Assembly: GCA_023418535.1 (NCBI GenBank)
Contig: JAEZZN010000112.1
Location: 1 to 12,039 of the forward strand
Source: Bacillota bacterium
Lineage (GTDB): Bacteria > Bacillota_A > Clostridia > Tissierellales > Peptoniphilaceae
Length of the DNA: 12,039 bases
Direction: 5' to 3'
Shown here: piece by piece, positions 5,943-12,039 of the stretch
Layout: every line of letters starts with the position of its first letter
Numbering within the stretch: position 1 is the stretch's first letter
The notes under the pieces: model-generated
Seen by the model: only the letters and a program-made list of their open reading frames with translations
What the model was told of the DNA's origin: nothing
The model's database searches: none
Program-made: the position numbers and the translations under genes

Positions 5943-7196
5943 ATGCAAGTGTTTTTAAGTATAGTACCATTAATGGTTATACTCGTTTTACTATTTTTAA
6001 GACAGCATATGTTGTTTGCAGGTTTTGTAGGTGGAGTTTTAACTATTATTATTGGTCAAATATCAATAGCAGATGCTAGTGGAATATTTATAGATAGTAT
6101 AAAAAATATGTTAGGAATTACAGTTCCTATATTATATGCAGCAGCAGCTGCAATGGTATCAAAAGCTGGAAGCATCCAATCATTAGTAGAATTAGCAAGC
6201 CGTGGTTTAAAAGGTAAAGTAAGTATTTTAGCGGGTATTATCGTATTAATACAAGGACTAGCAACTTACATGGCAGGAACTGGAGCAGGAAATACAATGG
6301 TAACAGCACCTTTAGCAGCAGTAGCAGTAGGTTTAGTTCCAGAAGTAGTTGCAGCAATAGCGATAGTTTCAGCCGTAGGATTTACTACTTCACCAGCTTC
6401 TACAGAAACAGTTTTAACTGCTGAAAGCGCGGGAGTAGATGTAGTAAAACATTCACAAAATATGATGCCATACACTTTATTATTTTATGGATTAGCAATT
6501 GCATTGGCAATATATGGCTCACATAAAAAAGGAAAATTATTAAATAAGAATACAGATAACAAAAAAGAAGTTTTAACTTCGTTAGAATTAATTAAAAGAT
6601 CAATACCTGCAGTTGCATTATTATTAATGGTGGTAGTTGGTGGTAAATTAAATTCATTAATAGGAACAGCTATATTTACACCAGCGGTAGCTGTAATATT
6701 AACTACAATTTTAACGATATTATGCACACCTTTAGACATAAACAAAACTTGTGATGCGTTAATTGAAGGTTCACAATTTATATTAACAACATTGTTCTCA
6801 GTAGGAATGTTTTTATCATTTATAAATATGATGGCTGAAATTGGAACATTTGAAAATATTGCATCTTTTGCAAAAATTGTTCCAGAAAGTGTGGTTCTTC
6901 CGGTGGCTATAATATTAGCTTTCTTAATTGCTATTCCATCAGGTGCTTTTGCTGCAGGAGTTTTAACATTAACTTTACCAACCTTATCATTATTAGGGTT
7001 ACCATCATTTGCAATGGGATTTGTAGCTATAGCTACAGGATTAGGTACACAATTAAGTCCTGTACAAATTAATGTTTCAGCTTTATCAAAAGGTTTTGAA
7101 ACAGATATAATATCTGTAATTAAATATAATGGTAAATATATTTTAATGGCATTAGCTTTAGTTATAGTCTTAGCAATTGTTACAGTATCAATTTAG
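5943..7196 (+). CDS. Ion-transporter-superfamily permease (GntP/DcuC-like), substrate unknown
   Basis: The 417-residue protein is very hydrophobic, with about 10-12 membrane segments and a polar cytoplasmic loop near 192-218 (K-K-G-K-L-L-N-K-N-T-D-N-K-K). It has two related halves, each with a membrane segment broken by small and polar residues: G-T-G-A-G-N-T (112-118) with T-T-S-P-A-S-T-E (148-155), and I-P-S-G-A-F-A-A-G (331-339) with G-T-Q-L-S-P-V-Q-I-N (368-377). This repeat layout with re-entrant S-P loops is typical of carriers for organic anions such as gluconate (GntP), C4-dicarboxylates (DcuC) and citrate. I cannot name the exact family with certainty. AGGAG at 5933-5937 precedes the start, 11 bases after the amidohydrolase gene, so both are co-translated. 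The location suggests that it moves a carboxylate of this pathway, perhaps exporting the amide acid left after carbamoyl transfer, or importing an acid substrate. Confidence 0.7.
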   Translation: MQVFLSIVPLMVILVLLFLRQHMLFAGFVGGVLTIIIGQISIADASGIFIDSIKNMLGITVPILYAAAAAMVSKAGSIQSLVELASRGLKGKVSILAGIIVLIQGLATYMAGTGAGNTMVTAPLAAVAVGLVPEVVAAIAIVSAVGFTTSPASTETVLTAESAGVDVVKHSQNMMPYTLLFYGLAIALAIYGSHKKGKLLNKNTDNKKEVLTSLELIKRSIPAVALLLMVVVGGKLNSLIGTAIFTPAVAVILTTILTILCTPLDINKTCDALIEGSQFILTTLFSVGMFLSFINMMAEIGTFENIASFAKIVPESVVLPVAIILAFLIAIPSGAFAAGVLTLTLPTLSLLGLPSFAMGFVAIATGLGTQLSPVQINVSALSKGFETDIISVIKYNGKYILMALALVIVLAIVTVSI

Positions 7197-7211
7197 TATA
7201 TAGAGGTAATT

Positions 7212-8507
7212 ATGGATAAAAAAATAAAAAATTCATCCATTATATATGATTTTGAAGATAGACCAAGATTAATTTGGTCTATCCCTCTTGCTTTTCAACA
7301 TATTGTTTCAATGTTTGTTGCAAACATAACTGTACCGTTACTAGTGAGTCAAGTATTAAATTTAACTTATGAACAAACATCATTTTTTATACAATGTGCT
7401 TTATTAAGTTCAGGCATAGCAACTTTAATTCAAGTAAATAAAATTGGTATATTTGGTTCAAAATTACCTATAGTTATGGGAACTAGTAATGCTTTTATAG
7501 CTACAGTTATAGCAATAACAAAAAATTATAGTATAGGAGCAGTTTTAGGAGCAAGTTTGATAGGTTCTTTAATTGAAATATTTATTGGCTTTAATTTAAA
7601 TTATTTAAAGAAATTCTTTAATAATTTAGTATCAGGTATTATAGTCACAACTATAGGGATTACGTTAATTCCAGTTGCATTTAAACAGGCGATGGATTTG
7701 ACTAGTAAACAATTATCTATAAAATCCATCTTAATTTCATCTTTAGTTTTATTAATTATTATAGTTTTGAGTGCATCAAAAAATAAAACTATAAAAACTT
7801 CATCAGTTTTAATAAGTATATTAGCGGGTTATTTAATAATGTATTTTATTGGCGAATTATCATTTAAGCCAGTAGTAGATGCAAATTGGATTACTGTACC
7901 GATTCCTTATCAATATAAGTTTGAATTTAAAATAGGACCAATACTTGCAATGGCATTTATGTATATTGCAACAAGTATTGAAACTGTTGGAGATGTATCA
8001 GCTATTACTTATATGGCAAAAAATAGAGAAGCAAGTAATAAAGAATTAAAAGGAGCGGTATTATCCGATGGTATAGGTTCACTAATTGCATCATTTTTAA
8101 ATGCTTTTCCAAATACTTCATATACACAAAACATAGGTGTTATGAGTTTAACGGGAGTTTATAGTAGACACATTGTAAAAATAGGCGGGATAATGCTTAT
8201 AATAGGTTCACTATTTCCAAAATTAGCAGCAGTGATTGCAATAATTCCAAAACCTGTATTAGGTGGAGCGTCTATAGCTATGTTTTCAATGATAGTAGTA
8301 TCAGGATTAAGTATATTAAAGAGGGTTGAATTTACCAATAGAAATTTATTAATAATTGCTATATCAATAGGTGTAGGGGTAGGTTTGAGTATAGTACCAG
8401 AATATACTTCTTTATTGAGTCAAGATTTACAATTTATTTTGACATCAGGAGTTATTCCGTCAGGAATTTTAGCTATAACAATGGATAAATTATTACCTAA
8501 AGAATAA
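7212..8507 (+). CDS. NCS2 (NAT/COG2233) nucleobase permease, xanthine/urate-like motif
   Basis: The 431-residue protein has about 12-14 membrane segments and the marks of NCS2 transporters, which import purines or pyrimidines with protons. Motifs: Q-H-I-V-S-M-F-V-A-N (29-38), G-S-K-L-P-I-V-M-G-T-S-N-A-F (82-95), the substrate-binding Glu in E-T-V-G-D (E257), and the NAT signature Q-N-I-G-V-M-S-L-T-G (306-315), fitting [QEP]-N-x-G-x4-T-[RKG] exactly. Gln at the first signature position (Q306) is the form found in xanthine and urate carriers such as XanQ and UapA, whereas uracil carriers have Glu there; this is a hint, not proof. GAGGT (7203-7207) is the ribosome binding site, and the gene follows the preceding permease by 15 bases. 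Within this operon it most likely imports the ring substrate of the amidohydrolase, such as barbiturate, cyanurate or an oxidised purine. Confidence 0.9.
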   Translation: MDKKIKNSSIIYDFEDRPRLIWSIPLAFQHIVSMFVANITVPLLVSQVLNLTYEQTSFFIQCALLSSGIATLIQVNKIGIFGSKLPIVMGTSNAFIATVIAITKNYSIGAVLGASLIGSLIEIFIGFNLNYLKKFFNNLVSGIIVTTIGITLIPVAFKQAMDLTSKQLSIKSILISSLVLLIIIVLSASKNKTIKTSSVLISILAGYLIMYFIGELSFKPVVDANWITVPIPYQYKFEFKIGPILAMAFMYIATSIETVGDVSAITYMAKNREASNKELKGAVLSDGIGSLIASFLNAFPNTSYTQNIGVMSLTGVYSRHIVKIGGIMLIIGSLFPKLAAVIAIIPKPVLGGASIAMFSMIVVSGLSILKRVEFTNRNLLIIAISIGVGVGLSIVPEYTSLLSQDLQFILTSGVIPSGILAITMDKLLPKE

Positions 8508-8530
8508 AGAATTAATACAATGGAGAATAT

Positions 8531-10051
8531 ATGATATCAAAATTTATATTAAAAAAAGATGAATATTATGATTCAGTAACTTTGATGGTTATTTCAAAGA
8601 CTTTATCTACTATGGAGGGCGTAGAAAATGCCTTTGTATATATGGGTACGGAAATGAATAAAGATATGATAATAAAATTTCTACCTAATTTAACAGAAGA
8701 AGTTGAAAAAGCTACTTCAAATGATTTAATGATAGCTATCAATGGATCAGAAAGTTTAGATTTTGAAAAAATAGTTGCTGAATTAGAAAAACAATTAAAA
8801 GGAGATAGCAATACTAATGAATCAAATAGCAATAAAGTCTATAAAAATATTAATGAAGTTTTAGAAGAAGATGATGATTACAATATTGCAATAATTTCCA
8901 TAGCGGGAGAATATGCTTTTAGAGAAGCAATGCGTGCTTTAAAAAAAGGTCTCCACGTGATGCTTTTTAGCGATAATGTAAGTATTGAAGATGAAATCAA
9001 ATTAAAAGAATATGCAAAATCAAAGAATTTATTATTGATGGGACCTGATTGTGGCACGAGTATTTTAAATGGTGTCGGATTATGTTTTGCGAATGAAACT
9101 AAAAAAGGAGATATTGGAATTATTGGTGCTTCTGGTACAGGAATACAAGAAGCTGTGGTTCAATTAAATAAAGAAGGATTAGGAATATCTCAGGCTATCG
9201 GTATTGGTGGAAGAGATTTAACTTCTGAGGTTGGTGGCATCATGATGTTAAGTGCTTTAGATTATTTGGCTGAGGATGAAAACACAAAAGAAATCGTTTT
9301 AATTTCAAAACCACCAGCGCAAGACGTTAAAGAAAAAATAATTGAGAAGATTATGACTATTGATAAACCTAAAGTAATTTGTTTTATAGATAGTAAAGAT
9401 AATAAAGAATTACCAAATACACAATTTGTAAATTCGTTATCAGAAATTGCGAGAGTCTGTGCTAAAAAAGAAAAAGAATTAAAATTAAGTAAGGAAAGAC
9501 TTAAAGAATTAAATTCATTAAAATCAAAAGTAAAATCGAATAAAGTTGTAGGATTATACTGTGGGGGAACTTTATGTGCCGAAGCACTTCATATATTAAG
9601 AAATTCAATGAATCCAATTTACAGTAATGTTGCTAAAAAAGAAGAAGAAAAAATTAAAACTGAAGAGTATAAAGATAATGTATTAATCGATTTAGGTGAT
9701 GATAAATATACTGTTGGTAGAGCTCATCCAATGATAGATCCATCAGTACGATTATTAGAAATTGAAAAATATGCTAAATCAGATAAATACGGAGTGATGA
9801 TGCTTGATTTTGAATTAGGATATGGTTCTAATGAATCTCCTGTTAAAGAAACAGCAGAATTATTGAAAAAATTAAAAGAAGAAAAACAAGATTTAATTGT
9901 AATAAGCTATATTTGCGGAACAAAAGAAGATTATCAAGGATATCAAGATAACAAATCAATGTTAGAAGAAATTTCAATAATTGCAGATAGCAATGAAGAA
10001 ATGTGTAAAATTGCAGAGTATCTTTTAACTAAAGATATAAATAAGGAGTAA
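8531..10051 (+). CDS. fdrA: FdrA/AllF-like subunit of oxamate-type carbamoyltransferase
   Basis: The 506-residue protein is an FdrA homologue, built on the succinyl-CoA synthetase alpha-like (acyl-CoA synthetase) fold. An N-terminal domain of about 90 residues is followed by a polar linker rich in Asn, Ser and Asp (about 91-117). The core has G-P-D-C-G-T-S-I (171-178), G-I-I-G-A-S-G-T-G-I-Q-E (196-207), G-I-G-G-R-D-L (224-230) and a K-P-P-A strand (260-263). The C-terminal part has G-L-Y-C-G-G-T-L-C-A-E-A (341-352), V-G-R-A-H-P-M-I-D-P (395-404) and D-F-E-L-G-Y-G-S (426-433). In E. coli, FdrA (AllF) works with AllG and AllH in oxamate carbamoyltransferase. GGAG at 8522-8525 is the ribosome binding site. 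The gene ends 2 bases before allG, with the allG ribosome binding site inside its last codons, so the two products are probably made in fixed ratio. The donor (oxalurate or another N-carbamoyl amide) is not shown by the sequence. Confidence 0.87.
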   Translation: MISKFILKKDEYYDSVTLMVISKTLSTMEGVENAFVYMGTEMNKDMIIKFLPNLTEEVEKATSNDLMIAINGSESLDFEKIVAELEKQLKGDSNTNESNSNKVYKNINEVLEEDDDYNIAIISIAGEYAFREAMRALKKGLHVMLFSDNVSIEDEIKLKEYAKSKNLLLMGPDCGTSILNGVGLCFANETKKGDIGIIGASGTGIQEAVVQLNKEGLGISQAIGIGGRDLTSEVGGIMMLSALDYLAEDENTKEIVLISKPPAQDVKEKIIEKIMTIDKPKVICFIDSKDNKELPNTQFVNSLSEIARVCAKKEKELKLSKERLKELNSLKSKVKSNKVVGLYCGGTLCAEALHILRNSMNPIYSNVAKKEEEKIKTEEYKDNVLIDLGDDKYTVGRAHPMIDPSVRLLEIEKYAKSDKYGVMMLDFELGYGSNESPVKETAELLKKLKEEKQDLIVISYICGTKEDYQGYQDNKSMLEEISIIADSNEEMCKIAEYLLTKDINKE

Positions 10052-10053
10052 TT

Positions 10054-11454
10054 ATGAAATTATTTAACGAAAATTTAAAAATAATCAATATAGGACTAAA
10101 AAGTTTTAAAAATGATTTAGAAATGCAAGGTCAAAAAGTTGCACAAGTAAACTGGACTCCATCTCAAATAAAAAATGTTGAATTATTAGATAAGCTTGAT
10201 GATATTTTAAAAGATGAAAAAATTAAAGAAGCAAATAAAAAAGCTGTTAAACTAATTTTAGAATCTACTCCATTTTTAGTAGACATAGATTATGCGAAAA
10301 ATGTTGTGCCAAATTTAAGCGATAAAATGATACTTCATGCGGGACCTCCTGTTACTTGGGAAAATATGGCAGGGCCTGTAAAAGGTGCTATGATAGGTGC
10401 TTGCATTTATGAAGGATGGGCAAAAGATGATAAAGAAGCAATAAAATTAATTGAAAGTGGAGAAGTAAAATTTGATTGTTGCCATCATCATAATACGGTA
10501 GGTCCAATGGCTGGAATTGTTTCACCGTCCATGCCAGTTCATGTTATTGAAAACACTAAATTCGGAAATAAAGCCTATTGTACTGTTAATGAAGGTTTAG
10601 GAAAAGTTTTGAGATTTGGTGCTTATGAAGAATCTGTAATAAATCGATTAAAATGGATAGAAAGCACATATATGCCTAATTTAAAAAAAGCTTTAAAATT
10701 ATCAGGTCCAATAGATTTAAGAAATATAACTGCACAAGCCTTACATATGGGGGATGAATGCCATAATCGTAATAAAGCATCTACTTCATTATTTTTTAGA
10801 GAAATAGCTCCATATATAGTGAAAGTATCTAAAACTGAGGAAGAATTAAACGAAATATTTAATTTCTTACAAAAAAATGACCACTATTTCTTGAACTTAA
10901 GTATGCCTGCATGTAAATCTTCTTTAGATGTTGCAAGAAATGTAGAATATTCTACTATATTAACTGTAATGGCTAGAAATGGATTTGAATTTGGTATCCA
11001 AATAAGTTCATTAGGTAATAAGTGGTTTACTGGGAAAGCTGAAGATATAAAAGGTTTATATTTTCCAGGATATTCAGAAAAAGATGCTTGTCCAGATTTA
11101 GGCGATAGTGCAATAACTGAAACGATGGGGATAGGTGGATTTGCAATGGCAGCAGCACCATCAATAGTTCAATTTGTGGGTGGAAAAGTTGAAGATGCCA
11201 TTTCATACAGTAAATCTATGTATTCAATTACTACAGATATTAATAATAATTACACCATACCAAATCTAAATTTCAAAGGTACATCACTTGGGATTGACCT
11301 TTTAAAAGTAATTGAAAAAGAAATTAGACCTGTTATAAACACAGGAGTTGCACATAAAGATGCTGGAGTAGGACAAATTGGAGCTGGAATAGTTCATGCA
11401 CCTATGATATGCTTTGAAAAAGCACTAGAAGAATATATAAAAAAATATAATTAA
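10054..11454 (+). CDS. allG: DUF1116 protein, AllG/YlbE-like subunit of oxamate-type carbamoyltransferase
   Basis: The 466-residue protein has the conserved DUF1116 blocks: H-A-G-P-P-V-T-W (95-102), G-P-V-K-G-A-M-I-G-A (107-116), C-C-H-H-H-N-T-V-G-P-M-A-G-I (142-155), S-M-P-V-H-V (159-164), N-E-G-L-G-K-V-L-R-F-G-A (179-190), and near the end N-T-G-V-A-H-K-D-A-G-V-G-Q-I-G-A-G (about 432-448). The His-rich block may bind metal or substrate. E. coli YlbE/AllG is encoded beside FdrA and YlbF and with them is linked to oxamate carbamoyltransferase. AAGGAG at 10043-10048 overlaps the fdrA stop codon, showing tight coupling. It is the last gene of the operon, followed 11 bases later by a terminator. 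No signal peptide or membrane segment is seen. Together with 2335-3159 and 8531-10051 this completes the three-subunit set. Confidence 0.87.
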   Translation: MKLFNENLKIINIGLKSFKNDLEMQGQKVAQVNWTPSQIKNVELLDKLDDILKDEKIKEANKKAVKLILESTPFLVDIDYAKNVVPNLSDKMILHAGPPVTWENMAGPVKGAMIGACIYEGWAKDDKEAIKLIESGEVKFDCCHHHNTVGPMAGIVSPSMPVHVIENTKFGNKAYCTVNEGLGKVLRFGAYEESVINRLKWIESTYMPNLKKALKLSGPIDLRNITAQALHMGDECHNRNKASTSLFFREIAPYIVKVSKTEEELNEIFNFLQKNDHYFLNLSMPACKSSLDVARNVEYSTILTVMARNGFEFGIQISSLGNKWFTGKAEDIKGLYFPGYSEKDACPDLGDSAITETMGIGGFAMAAAPSIVQFVGGKVEDAISYSKSMYSITTDINNNYTIPNLNFKGTSLGIDLLKVIEKEIRPVINTGVAHKDAGVGQIGAGIVHAPMICFEKALEEYIKKYN

Positions 11455-11465
11455 ACTATTACATT

Positions 11466-11493
11466 AAAAAAAGAGTCAATCGGCTCTTTTTTT
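11466..11493 (+). terminator. Rho-independent terminator ending the catabolic operon
   Basis: GAGTC (11473-11477) pairs with GGCTC (11482-11486, one G-U pair) around loop AATC, extended by A7 at 11466-11472 pairing with T7 at 11487-11493. The A run gives the same structure on the minus strand, so it could stop transcription both ways. It begins 12 bases after the allG stop codon and isolates ahpC. Confidence 0.85.
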
Positions 11494-11541
11494 GTTTGAA
11501 ATAAATTATACTATGGCTTATACTTAAAGAGCCAAGGATAT

Positions 11542-11594
11542 TAATTTATAATCACAAAATATACGGATGGTAATTTATAATATAGTGATATTAT
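11542..11594 (+). promoter_or_regulatory. ahpC promoter with repeated element and inverted-repeat operator
   Basis: A TATAAT -10 (11576-11581) lies 28 bases before the ahpC ATG; the -35 position (near 11553-11558, CACAAA) is poor. The 11-mer TAATTTATAAT occurs twice (11542-11552 and 11571-11581). Overlapping the -10 is a perfect 7-bp inverted repeat, ATAATAT-AGTG-ATATTAT (11577-11594), rich in TTATAAT-like half sites, which recalls but does not equal the 15-base PerR box. Confidence 0.5.
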
Positions 11595-11608
11595 CAAAGG
11601 GAGGTATT

Positions 11609-12039
11609 ATGTCATTAGTAGGAAAAGAAATTCAAGAATTTAATTTAGATGCTTATAATCCAAAAGAGGAAAAATTCGTAAAGGTATCAAATGAAGATTT
11701 CAAAGGACATTGGACAGTATTATGCTTCTATCCAGCAGACTTTACATTTGTATGTCCTACAGAATTAGAAGATTTACAAGAACATTATAGTGAATTAAAA
11801 GATTTAGGAGTTGAAGTTTATTCAGCATCTACAGATACTCATTTTGTACACAAAGCTTGGCATGACCATTCAGATGCAATTAGTAAAATTGAATACACTA
11901 TGATTGCTGATCCAAGTCATTTATTAAGTACACAATTTGATGTATTAGATGAAAATGGATTATCTCAAAGAGGTACTTTTATTATAGATCCAGACGGAGT
12001 TATTCAAGCAGTGGAAATTAATGCAGATGGTATCGGTAG
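11609..12039 (+). CDS. ahpC: Alkyl hydroperoxide reductase subunit C (typical 2-Cys peroxiredoxin), cut by window edge
   Basis: The ATG at 11609 follows a strong AGGGAGG (11598-11604) and opens a frame that runs 143 codons to the window edge. The protein starts [11 protein letters not shown] and has the peroxidatic motif [11 protein letters not shown] with C49 and T46, then [12 protein letters not shown] and the active-site region [12 protein letters not shown], as in AhpC. It reduces hydrogen peroxide, alkyl hydroperoxides and peroxynitrite in the cytosol, normally recharged by AhpF or a thioredoxin-like system. About 44 C-terminal residues, including the resolving Cys, are missing only because of the window edge. 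It has its own promoter region and follows the operon terminator, so it is not part of the catabolic operon; peroxide control is likely. Confidence 0.95.
   Translation, partial: MSLVGKEIQEFNLDAYNPKEEKFVKVSNEDFKGHWTVLCFYPADFTFVCPTELEDLQEHYSELKDLGVEVYSASTDTHFVHKAWHDHSDAISKIEYTMIADPSHLLSTQFDVLDENGLSQRGTFIIDPDGVIQAVEINADGIG

Noticed and set aside
6266..6745. Two minus-strand ORFs of 69 and 86 residues inside the permease gene
   Set aside because: Low-complexity mirror images of the Ala/Val/Thr-rich membrane protein, with no start signals.
8566..8832. Minus-strand ORF of 88 residues inside fdrA
   Set aside because: Antisense shadow of a conserved gene; no domain or ribosome binding site.
11511..11536. 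Short inverted repeat TGGCT/AGCCA after the operon terminator
   Set aside because: Only 5 bp with an 11-base loop and no T tract; likely chance.
1..12039. CRISPR array, tRNA, rRNA, insertion sequence or attachment site
   Set aside because: No repeated spacer pattern, cloverleaf, transposase or flanking repeats were seen on either strand.

Overview
The window comes from a very AT-rich, low-GC bacterium that uses standard stop codons (TAA, TAG and TGA) and AGGAGG-type ribosome binding sites. This fits a Gram-positive anaerobe of the Bacillota, such as an anaerobic coccus or clostridial relative. The genus cannot be fixed from the sequence alone.

Layout. The left edge (1-145, minus strand) is the start of a Dps-type ferritin-like gene. 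Next is a decayed gene (about 478-1043) for a FIVAR plus bacterial SH3 protein, broken by a frameshift near 816 and closed by a strong terminator at 1097-1149. After about 250 bases of AT-rich spacer with a TTGACA promoter, nine same-strand catabolic and regulatory genes run from 1407 to 11454: carbamate kinase, an AllH/YlbF-like protein (DUF2877), a PucR-family regulator, a terminator-like hairpin, a ring-opening amidohydrolase (cyanuric acid hydrolase/barbiturase family), an unassigned ion-transporter-superfamily permease, an NCS2 nucleobase permease, an FdrA/AllF-like protein and an AllG/YlbE-like protein (DUF1116). A rho-independent terminator ends the operon at 11466-11493. A separate promoter region then leads into ahpC, cut by the right edge.

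How the genes may work together. In the allantoin pathway of E. coli, FdrA, YlbE and YlbF (AllF, AllG, AllH) are linked to oxamate carbamoyltransferase, which phosphorolyses oxalurate to oxamate plus carbamoyl phosphate; carbamate kinase then makes ATP. Here all three subunit types and a carbamate kinase are present, but no allantoinase, allantoate or ureidoglycolate enzyme is in the window. Instead the operon carries a ring-opening amidohydrolase with three Lys/Ser pairs, next to an NCS2 permease whose signature motif has the Gln form typical of xanthine/urate carriers. I infer a short fermentative route: import a cyclic ureide (barbiturate, cyanurate, parabanate or similar), open the ring to a linear N-carbamoyl amide, phosphorolyse it to carbamoyl phosphate, make ATP, and possibly export the leftover amide acid through the second permease. 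The PucR regulator probably senses the substrate or an intermediate. This combination is the main candidate for an undescribed system.
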